43,291 bases of DNA from a virus (IMGVR_UViG_3300042547_000645:1-43291); one strand, 5' to 3'. Shown: positions 1 through 8,005, numbered from the stretch's first letter. Notes: a model not told the origin generated them from the letters alone. A program made the numbers and translations.

Positions 1-127
1 AGGAGAATCCACGGCTGAACGAGAACCACGCCGAGTTTATTGCGAACATGGCGAACAGCCTAGAGCTGCCGAAGGTTCCGGTCCGCACATACGCCAACTA
101 CCTGAACAGCGCTGGAAAACCGGGCGC
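1..127. repeat. Terminal direct repeat, copy 1 (contig circularisation overlap)
   Basis: These 127 bases are identical to 43165-43291. The replication gene begun at 42624 continues in frame through the joint, so the two ends are the same locus read twice and the molecule is a closed circle of 43,164 bp. An overlap of exactly 127 fits a common assembler k-mer length, so it should not be read as a biological terminal redundancy. Confidence 0.95.
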
Positions 128-191
128 GGATGTGGCGTGTCAGTCGCCCGAAGCGGAATTCACCCCGAAGAAGCGTCCAAAATTTGATTAA
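1..191 (+). CDS. Replication initiator / replisome organiser, 3' end (continues from 42624)
   Basis: This is the last part of the gene that starts at 42624 and crosses the circular joint; the frame enters at base 3 and stops with TAA at 189-191. The joined protein is 243 aa. The C-terminal half holds a helical domain rich in Asn and Ala, ending in a basic tail. See the entry at 42624 for family and role. The next gene starts 12 bases downstream after a purine-rich site. Confidence 0.8.
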   Translation, partial: ENPRLNENHAEFIANMANSLELPKVPVRTYANYLNSAGKPGADVACQSPEAEFTPKKRPKFD

Positions 192-203
192 CCGGAGAAA
201 ATA

Positions 204-536
204 ATGAGCGGATTTATTCAGGAATTGGAGTGCAAGTGCGGCCACCGGCAGAAGTCGGCAGCGGTCAGCGCATTCAAGTGCGCGAAGTGCGGACTGTTCA
301 ACTACGTTTCCAAGGCGCTGGAGCGCGGCCACAAGACGGCTGAGCTGCTGGCGGCGGCAAGCGGACGGCTGGGCGGCTATTGCGCCTCCTGCGGGCTGAT
401 GAAGATCAAACAGGACAAAGCCTGTCCACGTTGCGGAGGAACGGCCGTAACGAAGAACGCACCGCCGGAGGCTGGACACATCGTAGCCGTCAGCCTGCTT
501 GGTCGGAGGCCTCAAATTGTGGGGGATCTCCGATGA
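204..536 (+). CDS. Zinc-ribbon protein, 110 aa, function unknown
   Basis: A small protein with four cysteine pairs or near-pairs: CKCGH near residue 10, CAKCG near 27, CASCG near 61 and CPRCGG near 75. They are spaced as two zinc ribbons or one split ribbon. ACCGGAGAAAATA upstream supplies the ribosome-binding site. The gene lies between the replication initiator and the helicase, so a nucleic-acid-binding or adaptor role in replication is plausible, but this is inferred from position only. Its stop overlaps the next start (ATGA), which suggests translational coupling. Confidence 0.65.
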   Translation: MSGFIQELECKCGHRQKSAAVSAFKCAKCGLFNYVSKALERGHKTAELLAAASGRLGGYCASCGLMKIKQDKACPRCGGTAVTKNAPPEAGHIVAVSLLGRRPQIVGDLR

Positions 537-883
537 TCGCAGAAACAAAACTCGAAGTGGGTGATTTGGTGAAACGCATAGCGACCGGCGAAGTGTGGCA
601 CGTCGATTGTCTGTCCGGTGACGAGATCACCCTGCGGCGCGGACGGGATTTGCGGACGCAGATTTGCAAAGAATACTTTGCCGAACGCTTCCACATGATG
701 CCCAAGGAGCCCGTCATTCAGGCCGCTGGCGAGGTGTCGGAGTTGGACAAGCTGGAACAGGCCGCCCTGCGCAATCTGCGCGACGTGGTGCGCGCAGAGC
801 TTCGTGAGCGGGATAAGAAAACCGGCTTCTTCGACGAGGCCAAGGCGTGGGTGAATTTGCGTAATGCGCTGAGCGTGTGCTGA
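533..883 (+). CDS. Hypothetical protein, 116 aa, in the replication cluster
   Basis: The start chosen is the ATG that overlaps the previous stop (ATGA at 533); an in-frame ORF extends further upstream but only as a shadow of the zinc-ribbon gene. The N-terminal 45 residues (GDLVKRIATGEVWHVDCL...) look like a small beta-barrel, SH3-like fold. The C-terminal half is a charged helix (EQAALRNLRDVVRAELRERDKK). I do not recognise the family. The site between zinc-ribbon and helicase suggests an early, replication-associated protein. Confidence 0.6.
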   Translation: MIAETKLEVGDLVKRIATGEVWHVDCLSGDEITLRRGRDLRTQICKEYFAERFHMMPKEPVIQAAGEVSELDKLEQAALRNLRDVVRAELRERDKKTGFFDEAKAWVNLRNALSVC

Positions 884-892
884 AACCGAGAA

Positions 893-920
893 GGCTTTAG
901 ACCATAGGCTTTGGGCTTTA
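893..920 (+). repeat. Heptad array, 4 units (GGCTTTA type)
   Basis: Four consecutive 7-base units, three of them GGCTTTA or GGCTTTG, in the gap before the helicase gene. The last unit runs into AGGAG (920-924), so the array also supplies the ribosome-binding site of the helicase. Confidence 0.75.
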
Positions 921-933
921 GGAGTTTTTTTTT

Positions 934-2454
934 ATGAACGAAACTGACGACAGAGGAAGAAGGCTGCCTCCGTATTCTGAAGAGGCGGAACGGGGGGTTT
1001 TAGGGTCGGCTATGATTGAGCCGATCCGGGTGATGGCAATGCTTAACGGGAAGTATCTTTTCACGAATGACCATTTCTATATCCCGGCTCATCGGTTGCT
1101 TTGGGAACAGCTAGACGAGATGTTCCGGTCTGGAAAGCCGATTGATCTATTGACCGTCGGAGAACAGCTTAAGAATGAGAACCGTTTAGATCAAACCGGC
1201 GGATACAATTTTATCGAAGGTCTGGTTGACAGTACACCCACATCAGCGCACGCCGAATACTACGCCCAGCAGGTACGGGCGAAATGGATACTGCGCAAGG
1301 CGATCAGCGAGGCGCAGGCTGTGATAGACAAAGCCTACCTGCCTTCGTCCAGCGAGAATCCCGAAGCCTTTCTGTCAGAAGCTCCGAACGGATTCATGCA
1401 GATTGCGTCGGGCGTGGTGAAGGAAGTCAAGCGCGAGGATGCCTTTGCGGCGGTGATTGACGAAGTGGAGTACGCCAAGGAGCGGCAGGTTGCGATTGCC
1501 AAGGGTGAGATTCCCCCTGCCCCGCGCTATATTTCAACGCCGTGGGAAGAGATCAACCAGAGCATCGGCGGAGGATACCGCAACTATTTTCACGTCATTG
1601 GCGCAGAAAGCTCCGCCGGCAAGACCACGCTGGTCGGACAGTTGGCCGAGCACATTGCGTCAGTCCACGGCAAGAAGGTGCTTTTTCTGTCGATGGATGC
1701 CGACGCGGAGGAACACGCCGCCCGTGATATGTCGCGCAATTCCGGTGTGAGCCTGCCGAAGCTGATGAGCGGATTCGCCCGGCGCAATCAGATTGATGCG
1801 TTCAAGGCGCAGGCCGCGCGTCTGGCCAAGCTGCCCATCGTGATTGACAGCAAGAGCTTCACGCTGGACGCGCAGGAAGCCAGCATCCGCATGAACCACA
1901 TGCGCGGCGACATCGGGATCGTCATTGTGGACTACTTCCAGCTGACGCGCCTTGGCGACCACAAGGTTGACATGATGGAGAACTACCGGATCAGCGCCTG
2001 CTGCAAACGGTACAAGGAGCTGTCCCGCGAGCTGGGTTGTCCGGTGATCGGATTGTCGCAGGTAAACCGCACAGCGCACACGCAGAACCGTTTTATCATG
2101 AAGCAGGATCTGCGCGGCTCCGGTGAAATTGACGAAGTGGCGCACACCATCCTGCTGCTCTACAAAGACCGCGACCTGACCGACGGTAAGGGAAAGGTAG
2201 TTCATAAAGCCGCCAAGGAAGAAAACCATATCCGCCCGGTGTGGTGGGAGTGGGTCAAGAACAAGAACGGTCCGCTGGGTGCGTACGAAACGTGGATGTA
2301 CAGCAACTACTTTAAATTTGAAGTGGCCGCCGAGGGAGCCTTTGAAGTGGCCGCAAATAAACAGGAAATCGGTCAGCTGGCGCACGGACTTCCAGCGCGT
2401 GACGACGATGGACCTGAACAGGAATACGCCGAACAGGAGAGCATGATCCTATGA
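934..2454 (+). CDS. dnaB: Replicative DNA helicase, DnaB family
   Basis: A 506-aa hexameric helicase of the DnaB type that unwinds duplex DNA at the fork and recruits primase. The N-terminal domain begins PPYSEEAERGVLGSAMIEP, as in DnaB. The RecA-like core has Walker A GAESSAGKT near residues 223-231, Walker B IVIVDYFQL with Asp near 333, a Q-containing motif VIGLSQVNR, the DLRGSGEIDEVAHTILLLY motif 4 and the terminal KNKNGPLG arginine-finger region (Lys-Asn-Lys instead of the usual Lys-Asn-Arg). AGGAG precedes the ATG by ten bases. It sits downstream of the initiator gene, as in many phages that carry their own initiator-helicase pair. Length is slightly above the E. coli protein. Confidence 0.95.
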   Translation: MNETDDRGRRLPPYSEEAERGVLGSAMIEPIRVMAMLNGKYLFTNDHFYIPAHRLLWEQLDEMFRSGKPIDLLTVGEQLKNENRLDQTGGYNFIEGLVDSTPTSAHAEYYAQQVRAKWILRKAISEAQAVIDKAYLPSSSENPEAFLSEAPNGFMQIASGVVKEVKREDAFAAVIDEVEYAKERQVAIAKGEIPPAPRYISTPWEEINQSIGGGYRNYFHVIGAESSAGKTTLVGQLAEHIASVHGKKVLFLSMDADAEEHAARDMSRNSGVSLPKLMSGFARRNQIDAFKAQAARLAKLPIVIDSKSFTLDAQEASIRMNHMRGDIGIVIVDYFQLTRLGDHKVDMMENYRISACCKRYKELSRELGCPVIGLSQVNRTAHTQNRFIMKQDLRGSGEIDEVAHTILLLYKDRDLTDGKGKVVHKAAKEENHIRPVWWEWVKNKNGPLGAYETWMYSNYFKFEVAAEGAFEVAANKQEIGQLAHGLPARDDDGPEQEYAEQESMIL

Positions 2455-2720
2455 CCGCAAAACTGACAAGCGACTGGTGGGTATGTTTGTGCGACAAGCA
2501 CGGCAACGTCCGGCATTTGACCGTCCGGGAGTGGCTGGGAGCCAACCGGCTGGACTTGCTGCAAGGGACGGATGAAACCCTGCCCGTGGCCTTGGCTGAC
2601 AGCCTGGACAGCTCACAGGAGGCCGGGCGGATCGTCAAGCGGCAGATCGCGGAGAAGAGAAAGGGAGAGGCAGGGACAGAGGAACAAAGGCACACAGGCA
2701 CAGAGGGGAATCGTCAATGA
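2451..2720 (+). CDS. Hypothetical protein, 89 aa
   Basis: Starts in an ATGA overlap with the helicase stop, so it is probably translationally coupled. The first 55 residues (SDWWVCLCDKHGNVRHLTVREWL...) look folded. The last 25 residues are encoded by a purine-rich low-complexity tract (2654-2708) of the dispersed repeat type, giving a polar, Glu/Gln/Gly-rich tail. The family is not recognised. Confidence 0.55.
   Translation: MTAKLTSDWWVCLCDKHGNVRHLTVREWLGANRLDLLQGTDETLPVALADSLDSSQEAGRIVKRQIAEKRKGEAGTEEQRHTGTEGNRQ
2654..2708 (+). repeat. Purine-rich low-complexity repeat inside a coding tail
   Basis: A degenerate run of GRGAGRCAGRG-like units with irregular 6-8 base spacing. It resembles the heptad arrays elsewhere in the genome but is less regular. 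It encodes the C-terminal tail of the 2451-2720 protein. Confidence 0.45.
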
Positions 2721-2965
2721 GTTGTGAACGGGTCAGCCGGTGGTTTGCGATGGGTTTTCGTCTTGGTGAAGACGGTAAGCCGGAGAGCGCGTTGCCGGTG
2801 TCGGTTTGTGAGAATGACTGGCAGCGCGTTGATATGAAGGCCGGTTATGCCGAAGGCGCGCGCGGAATGTCACACGTTCAGTTCTGGCTGGTTTCCGGTG
2901 ATTGGAAACATGAGGACGTGGAGAGGGAGATTTTTAAACACGAAGACACGAAGGGGGAGAATTAA
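2717..2965 (+). CDS. Hypothetical protein, 82 aa
   Basis: ATGA overlap with the preceding gene. The protein is small, with a central segment SHVQFWLVSGDWKHEDVEREIF. The final residues (FKHEDTKGEN) are encoded by a repeat of the CACGAAGACACGAAG kind. The stop TAA overlaps the next ATG (TAATG). The family is not recognised. Confidence 0.5.
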   Translation: MSCERVSRWFAMGFRLGEDGKPESALPVSVCENDWQRVDMKAGYAEGARGMSHVQFWLVSGDWKHEDVEREIFKHEDTKGEN

Positions 2966-2991
2966 TGGCCACAAAAAACACAAAAACAGAA
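2936..2991 (+). repeat. CACGAAG / CACAAAAA repeat spanning a gene boundary
   Basis: Two adjoining low-complexity runs: two CACGAAG-type units, then CACAAAAAACACAAAAACAG. The run ends the preceding gene and supplies the first nine codons (MATKNTKTE) of the ASCH protein. Confidence 0.6.
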
Positions 2992-3630
2992 ATGAAAGAG
3001 CGTCCGATACTATTCAGCGGGCCGATGGTTCGCGCCATACTCGAAGGCCGCAAGACTCAGACGCGGCGGGTGGTGAAAGACGAGGGACTGCCTCCGTCAT
3101 CGGATGTCATTCGTATTGTCGAACTTGATAATGGAGAGTTTGAACAGTTTTACAACGAGAAGCGTTCTAAGAACTGGCTTCTTAAATGCCCATACGGCCA
3201 GCCCGGCGACCGGCTTTGGGTGCGGGAAACATTTGCGGTGACAGACGGTTGCAGTGGTTACGAATATCCGTTTGTTCCAGCCTCTCCCGTTGAAAAGAAG
3301 GTGCTTTTTAGAGCAAGCGGAGATCGGGCAGAGAAATGGAGACCGTCAATTTTTATGCCGCGCTGGGCGAGCCGGATCACGCTGGAGATCGTCAGCATCC
3401 GAGTCGAGCGGTTGCAGGATGTTTCCGAAGCGGATGCCAAGGTGGAGGGAGCAGACACCTACAACGCTGCGCTCGACATCGGAACCAAAGGAACACCGCG
3501 TCTTGATGCCGGTCCGTTTCAAAAGGGCTACGCTCTGTTGTGGGGTGAAATCAACGGCCCCGGTTCGTGGGCGTCCAATCCGTGGGTGTGGGTGGTTGAG
3601 TTCCGGAGGTGTCAAAGTGAAGTGGCTTAA
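2965..3630 (+). CDS. ASCH-domain (PUA-like) phage protein
   Basis: A 221-aa protein of the phage ASCH type, a PUA-like fold associated with RNA or modified-base binding. Diagnostic blocks are KERPILFSGPMVRAILEGRK-TQTRR at the start, CPYGQPGDRLWVRETF, RPSIFMPRWASRITLEI, VERLQDVSEADAKVEG and INGPGSWASNPWVWVVEFRR at the end. The exact substrate is unknown. The start at 2965 has GGGGGA at good spacing; a second in-frame ATG at 2992 begins at the usual family N-terminus (MKERP), so the extra nine residues appear to be a repeat-derived extension. Its stop overlaps the next gene. Confidence 0.85.
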   Translation: MATKNTKTEMKERPILFSGPMVRAILEGRKTQTRRVVKDEGLPPSSDVIRIVELDNGEFEQFYNEKRSKNWLLKCPYGQPGDRLWVRETFAVTDGCSGYEYPFVPASPVEKKVLFRASGDRAEKWRPSIFMPRWASRITLEIVSIRVERLQDVSEADAKVEGADTYNAALDIGTKGTPRLDAGPFQKGYALLWGEINGPGSWASNPWVWVVEFRRCQSEVA

Positions 3631-3871
3631 GCTACCAAAATCCAAGGCAGCTGTGACTACAGAGCTGTATTTGGCGATGAAGCGCGACAAGGAGCATTTC
3701 GCATCTCTCGCGTTTCACCAGAGAAAGCTGGCCATTAAGCATGAGGCGCGCTGTCACAGATTAGAACACGCCTTGTCCGATGCTCTCGGAGCGTTCACCG
3801 GGAATGGTCAGCTGGTGACGGAGGAGCGTCTTGAGGCGTGGAAATCAATTTTAAACGGAGGTAAGAAGTGA
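3617..3871 (+). CDS. Hypothetical protein, 84 aa (GTG start)
   Basis: The longer ORF in this frame begins inside the ASCH gene, but GTG at 3617 has GGAGGT at ideal spacing and is taken as the start. The product is basic and helical (KWLKLPKSKAAVTTELYLAM...), with a long probable amphipathic helix HQRKLAIKHEARCHRLEHAL. No family is recognised. The stop overlaps the next GTG start. Confidence 0.6.
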   Translation: MKWLKLPKSKAAVTTELYLAMKRDKEHFASLAFHQRKLAIKHEARCHRLEHALSDALGAFTGNGQLVTEERLEAWKSILNGGKK

Positions 3872-4290
3872 GGGAGTTTTCAAACAGGGTTATTTCGGGA
3901 ATGTATCCGCCGACCAAAACGTGCCGGCATTATTCTGTCTTTGCTCATCGGGACGGGCGCGAAGTTCTTTATGTTCGCGGGATGGCCGGTGCGAGCATTG
4001 AATCCAATAGTCCTCGCGGTCACGGAACGCTTGGCATCCTTTTCTATGACGAGGCGTTTTCAGGCGAGGTTGTTTGCTCCGGGTGTACGGCGGAGGTTGA
4101 GTCTGGAACGATTGACGAAAGCGGAGAGATGCACTTTTCGTTCATGGTTTCGTCGCCGTCTTTTAACGGCGGTGTGCGATCAGATTACTGTCCGAAGTGC
4201 AGGATGCGCGTGGCAAAAGCAGTGCTTGAAGAATTCGAGCGAAAGATGCGGACGCTCGGCGTTGATAACTACGGGTGTTTACAAAAGTAG
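3868..4290 (+). CDS. Hypothetical protein with two Cys pairs, 140 aa (GTG start)
   Basis: GTG start in a GTGA overlap with the previous stop, preceded by GGAGG. CSGC near residue 72 and CPKC near residue 109 probably bind one zinc ion. Between them is a beta-rich segment. It lies just upstream of the large terminase gene; no specific function can be assigned. Confidence 0.6.
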   Translation: MREFSNRVISGMYPPTKTCRHYSVFAHRDGREVLYVRGMAGASIESNSPRGHGTLGILFYDEAFSGEVVCSGCTAEVESGTIDESGEMHFSFMVSSPSFNGGVRSDYCPKCRMRVAKAVLEEFERKMRTLGVDNYGCLQK

Positions 4291-4321
4291 TCGGTGATGA
4301 GTTTGAAAAGGATTTGATGAA

Positions 4322-6343
4322 ATGAGCAAAGCAACAAAGCATCCGGTGTATGCGCCGGTGGAGATACGGGACGCGGTGGCGCTGTTACGGGCCGAAGGGA
4401 TTGTCTCCCCTTCCCGCGAGCAGTTGCAGGAGAAGTTTAACTGGCTGTTCCGTCTGCGCGAGGAGAAGATCCACCGTGAGCTGAATAATCCGCTAATGTA
4501 CGGCTATAAGCCGAGCGTGTGGTTTATTTGCATGGCGGTGCTGGGGCTCGACTGGCTGATCCCCCCTTCTCTGTTCAAGGACGACGGGACAAAGATTGAA
4601 GGCGGCGCTGCGTTCGGCCAGGCGGTGCGTTCAGCGTTCGGGATGGAAGTTCCATGGGATGTGCTTTGCGTGCTGGGCGGCAACCGGTCGGCCAAGTCAG
4701 AGCTGGAGTGCTATCTGGCGATGGCGTCGGTGCTGAAGTTTTCGCGGGTGAATTTGCTGATGTTCCACACGGATTCGGAAATGTCCCGCAAGATTCATCA
4801 GGAGCGTATGTACCGCTATCTGCCGCCGGAGCTGAAGCAGCAGGCGCTGCGCGGGGCGGAGGCTTATATTTCCTACAAGGCCAAGACGGGCTTTTCTGAC
4901 GGGACGGGGTTCATTTTGCCCAACCGGTCGGAGTGCGGCTTCCGCAATTATCAGCAGCAGCGCGATAAGATCGAAGGCGAGGAGCTGGGCGAGCCGATGA
5001 AGGAGCGTTGTATCGGCGCGGTGGCGGATGAGTTGATCCCGGTGGACTGGCTTCAAACGCTGTTCTTCCGGCTGGCGACTCGCGGCAGTGCCATGATGCT
5101 TGGATTCACCCCGATTTACGGCTACAGCCCGACCGTGGGGATGTTTCTCGACGGGGCCAAGGTGTTGCGCTACGGCAAGGCGTTCCTGCTTCCACGCGAC
5201 GGCAAGGAGCCGGAAGAGAAGCTGGCGCTGAGGCAGGAGGATTGCCTTTGCTGGATACAGCAGGGGTCAGGAGTCAGTGGTCAGGAGTCAGAATGGAGGC
5301 AGGTGGCGAGCTGGAAATCTGTGCCGGCGGAAATGGTGGATCGTCGGGCGCTGACGGTGAAGCATGGCGAGCGGGTGTTTGCGGCGGTTCCACGGATCAT
5401 CCAGAGCCAGAATAAGCGCATGGGGGTGATCTGTTTCCACTCCGACGACAATCCGTTTGGTAACGCTCCCGAGGTTTGGAACAAGGTTCGCCACGCCAGC
5501 GCGGATGAAATCAAGGAACGCTATTACGGTTTCACCGAACGGCGCATGGCCGGCGCTTTTCCGCTGTTCGATGAAGATGTCCACACGATTGCGCCCGATG
5601 CGATTCCAAAGGCCGGAACGAATTACATGATCTGCGACCCGTCCAGGGATCGGAACATGTTTATGCTGTGGATTCGCTGCACGACCGAGGAAATCTACGT
5701 GTACCGCGAATGGCCCTGCCCTTCTTACGCTATCCCCACCGAGGGCTTTACCGGCCCGTGGGCTGAGCCGAGCGATAACGCAAAGCTATACGACGGCAAG
5801 AAAGGCCCAGCGCAGAAGAATTTTGGCTGGGGGCTGATGCAGTACAAGAAGGAGATCGCCCGGCTGGAGGGCTGGGATGTGTACGATTTGAGCGCGTCGG
5901 GTGAAGTGATCCGGACGTGGGATGAACATGGCAAAGCCGGCGAAAAAGTTTACATGCGCTTTCTCGATGCGCGGTTCGGCAATGCCAACGGCTACGACGA
6001 CGGCGGACAGATCAATCTGTTTGAGCAGTTCGACGCGATTGGCCTGACGTTCTACGAATCGGTCAGCGGAAGTCGTCACAGCATTGACGACGGGGTGCAG
6101 ATGATAAACGACGCGCTTTCGTACGACACCACCAAGCCGGTGGATTACCTGAACCGTCCGAAGCTGCGGATCAGCACGGAATGTCAGAACCTGATTTTTG
6201 CGATGAAGATTTGGACGGGGCTCGATGGACAGAAGGGAGCCTGCAAAGACCCGGTGGACTGCCTGCGCATGGCGCTGCTGAAGGACATTCAGCATTGCGA
6301 CGAACAGAAGGTCATGCGGTTCGGTGGGGGCGGGTGCTATTGA
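4322..6343 (+). CDS. terL: Terminase large subunit (DNA packaging ATPase-nuclease)
   Basis: A 673-aa packaging motor subunit that pumps DNA into the procapsid through the portal and cuts it with a C-terminal RNase H-like nuclease. The Walker A variant GGNRSAKS is at residues 119-126; the probable Walker B acidic pair is in GAVADELI (about 236-237). A nuclease Asp lies in MICDPSRDRN (about 439), and the usual C-terminal DPVDCLRMALLKD is present near 640. Residues about 315-325 (SGVSGQESEW) between the ATPase and nuclease parts are encoded by a perfect four-unit heptad array (5264-5291), an in-frame insertion. No small subunit lies immediately upstream; 41251-41913 is the best candidate. Confidence 0.92.
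   Translation: MSKATKHPVYAPVEIRDAVALLRAEGIVSPSREQLQEKFNWLFRLREEKIHRELNNPLMYGYKPSVWFICMAVLGLDWLIPPSLFKDDGTKIEGGAAFGQAVRSAFGMEVPWDVLCVLGGNRSAKSELECYLAMASVLKFSRVNLLMFHTDSEMSRKIHQERMYRYLPPELKQQALRGAEAYISYKAKTGFSDGTGFILPNRSECGFRNYQQQRDKIEGEELGEPMKERCIGAVADELIPVDWLQTLFFRLATRGSAMMLGFTPIYGYSPTVGMFLDGAKVLRYGKAFLLPRDGKEPEEKLALRQEDCLCWIQQGSGVSGQESEWRQVASWKSVPAEMVDRRALTVKHGERVFAAVPRIIQSQNKRMGVICFHSDDNPFGNAPEVWNKVRHASADEIKERYYGFTERRMAGAFPLFDEDVHTIAPDAIPKAGTNYMICDPSRDRNMFMLWIRCTTEEIYVYREWPCPSYAIPTEGFTGPWAEPSDNAKLYDGKKGPAQKNFGWGLMQYKKEIARLEGWDVYDLSASGEVIRTWDEHGKAGEKVYMRFLDARFGNANGYDDGGQINLFEQFDAIGLTFYESVSGSRHSIDDGVQMINDALSYDTTKPVDYLNRPKLRISTECQNLIFAMKIWTGLDGQKGACKDPVDCLRMALLKDIQHCDEQKVMRFGGGGCY
5264..5291 (+). 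repeat. Heptad array inside terL, 4 units (GAGTCAG type)
   Basis: Four in-phase 7-base units of consensus KRGTCAG, read as codons within the terminase gene. It is the same vocabulary as the arrays at 27128, 27584 and 28943 in the giant protein gene. Confidence 0.85.
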
Positions 6344-6345
6344 GA

Positions 6346-6387
6346 GAACTATGAACGATGAACTATGAAAGATGAAATTTGAATTTT
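6346..6387 (+). repeat. Heptad array after terL, 6 units (GAACTAT type)
   Basis: Six consecutive 7-base units, each beginning GAA (GAACTAT, GAACGAT, GAACTAT, GAAAGAT and two more degenerate). It starts three bases after the terminase stop. The same units reappear at 12051-12085. Confidence 0.85.
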
Positions 6388-6419
6388 CACAGAAGGTAAC
6401 AAAGAAAAGGGAGGAGATT

Positions 6420-6695
6420 ATGATTACAAAATATGTGGTTCTAAAAGAGTCGTTTATTCAGTCGGTGATGTCGGACGTGGTTACATTCGGCCTGCTGACG
6501 TTCTGCATGTGGTTTAGCATGGACTCCAGATTCTGGAGCGTGATTGTGTTTTTCATGTACTTTTTTTCCATCACCACTTCAGCGCTGAAGAGAACGAATG
6601 GAAGCGCGCATTGTAACTCGCCAGAAGAGTTAAAGGCGTTCGCTGAACGGTTGATCTCCGAGAAAGGAGGTGCAGATGAACAACCCAAAGCCTAA
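6420..6695 (+). CDS. Small membrane protein, 91 aa
   Basis: The start at 6420 is chosen over an in-frame ATG at 6372 because GGGAGGAG lies just upstream of it and the earlier codons are repeat-derived. Two hydrophobic segments are visible: VVTFGLLTFCMWFSM near residues 20-34 and FWSVIVFFMYFFSITTSA near 38-55, followed by a charged cytoplasmic-type tail. It could be a membrane-anchored accessory protein or a holin-like protein, but it lies away from the hydrolase genes. No family is recognised. Confidence 0.6.
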   Translation: MITKYVVLKESFIQSVMSDVVTFGLLTFCMWFSMDSRFWSVIVFFMYFFSITTSALKRTNGSAHCNSPEELKAFAERLISEKGGADEQPKA

Positions 6696-6921
6696 AGCCT
6701 CAAGCCTAAAGCCTTCCGGCGCATCCGCGCCGGTTCCCGCCGACAACCCATTGTTTTTGCGGGAGCAAGTGGCGGGGGTGCTAGGGGAATGCAAGGGGCT
6801 GCCGGATCACGCCTTTGTGAAGCGGGGCCATATTATGAAGGCGTACGGGCTTTCCGCGTGGAAGTTCCGTCAACTGGTGGGGGCGGGTCGGCTGACGCCG
6901 AAGCATTTCGTTTTCAAATGA
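6676..6921 (+). CDS. Small helix-turn-helix-like protein, 81 aa
   Basis: ATG at 6676 has AAAGGAGG at five-base spacing; the GTG at 6670 overlaps that site and is rejected. Residues 4-14 (PKPKASSLKPS) come from a heptad array. The C-terminal half, GHIMKAYGLSAWKFRQLVGAGRLTPKHF, resembles the helix-turn-helix of MerR/excisionase-like small proteins. It may be a DNA-binding protein, possibly packaging-related given the terminase neighbour; this is inference. Confidence 0.5.
   Translation: MNNPKPKASSLKPSGASAPVPADNPLFLREQVAGVLGECKGLPDHAFVKRGHIMKAYGLSAWKFRQLVGAGRLTPKHFVFK
6687..6714 (+). repeat. Heptad array in coding sequence, 4 units (AAAGCCT type)
   Basis: Four in-phase units of AAAGCCT (one CAAGCCT), encoding a Lys/Pro/Ser-rich N-terminal tail of the 81-aa protein. 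The reverse complement, AGGCTTT, matches the GGCTTTA array at 893. Confidence 0.85.
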
Positions 6922-6932
6922 AAGGGAAAATT

Positions 6933-7250
6933 ATGGAAAAGATCAGACAGATCGGACGGATGATTGCGCGGATGATGCCGGCGCGGCGGTTGGTGGTGGT
7001 GCAGAAGATCCGGCGGGAAAGTGACGAGGTGCTTGAAACTCTGCTGGCTCAAGGGCCGGAGGCTAACGCCTGGCGCGGGATGGACGAATGCGCGTGGCGG
7101 CTGATGCAGCGCTGGGAGGATGAGGCGACCGGATCGCTCGAAGACAAGGGGCTGGCGATTGTGCGCTCTCAGGCCGTGATGGAACTGCGCGGAGAAATGC
7201 TGGCGGTCTATTACGCCCGGCAGAAGAAAGTGGCAAAGGAACTGAAATGA
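6933..7250 (+). CDS. Hypothetical protein, 105 aa
   Basis: Two starts are possible: ATG 6918 overlapping the previous stop, and ATG 6933 with AAAGGG six bases upstream; the latter is preferred. The product is basic at the N-terminus (KIRQIGRMIARMMPARRL) and then helical with many Arg/Glu. It ends MLAVYYARQKKVAKELK. It resembles small coiled proteins of unknown function in phage late regions. It overlaps the next start by ATGA. Confidence 0.5.
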   Translation: MEKIRQIGRMIARMMPARRLVVVQKIRRESDEVLETLLAQGPEANAWRGMDECAWRLMQRWEDEATGSLEDKGLAIVRSQAVMELRGEMLAVYYARQKKVAKELK

Positions 7251-8005
7251 ACAGACAAGAACAGCAAGCGATGGTTGAGCGGTTGAAAACGACTAACACG
7301 GTGTTTTGCGGACTGCCAAGAAATGAGCAGGAGTTTATCGAAAAGCACCTGCGCGATTGCGTAGAGATTGACGTTTATGGTTGCTGGACAGAGGCAGAGC
7401 TACCTATTCATGCGTGTATGCTTTTACGCCTATCTCCCGACTTCCAGCTTCCAGCCCCAGCATCCTACGTCTTTGCCGAGGATAGGCCGAAGGAGCGGTG
7501 GCTGTTTCACATACCGAGTAAAACTGTTTATTCCTATACTTGGTCACAGAAACAAGACAACAAGGATTGGATCAAAATCACCGCCGGTCAGAAGCGTTAT
7601 CTGGAAACCAAGCACGAAGGTTATGAATTGCTGGTCGCCAAAAAAGGAGACAGGGTAATTTGCCTTGCCTGCGGAAGGGAGGAAATTTGCGGAACTGATT
7701 TCACTTCAGATTGTGACATCAACGGCATCCGGTGGGTGAAGGTTCCGGTCAAGCAGGAGCCATGTTTCGTTGAGTATGTAATCAGCAAAAACATTGATGA
7801 AGAATATATCTGCGACGTTGAACACAGAGAACACGTTAAGATGCTCTACGAACTCCCAAGCATCGTCGGGTTTGCTGGTTATAAGTTTTTTTGGGAAGAT
7901 GGAACAGAAACAGACTGGCTTGAAGATTGTCCATTTATTCAGCCAGACGGAACACCCGCCACGCCCATCGCCGCAAGGTTCTACATCAAGGGGGAAACGA
8001 AATGA
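7247..8005 (+). CDS. Hypothetical protein, 252 aa
   Basis: Coupled by ATGA to the previous gene. The sequence has several Cys residues (CLACGREEICG around residue 140) but no convincing metal site, and a beta-rich, Trp-containing C-terminal part (FAGYKFFWEDGTETDWLEDCPF). Residues SPDFQLPAPAS near 63-73 are encoded by a short heptad run. I do not recognise the family. It heads a run of three ATGA-linked genes ending at 8720. Confidence 0.5.
   Translation: MNRQEQQAMVERLKTTNTVFCGLPRNEQEFIEKHLRDCVEIDVYGCWTEAELPIHACMLLRLSPDFQLPAPASYVFAEDRPKERWLFHIPSKTVYSYTWSQKQDNKDWIKITAGQKRYLETKHEGYELLVAKKGDRVICLACGREEICGTDFTSDCDINGIRWVKVPVKQEPCFVEYVISKNIDEEYICDVEHREHVKMLYELPSIVGFAGYKFFWEDGTETDWLEDCPFIQPDGTPATPIAARFYIKGETK
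7435..7461 (+). repeat. Short heptad array in coding sequence (TTCCAGC type)
   Basis: About three units (TCCCGAC, then TTCCAGC twice) followed by a partial CCCAGC, in frame within the 252-aa gene. Confidence 0.55.
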
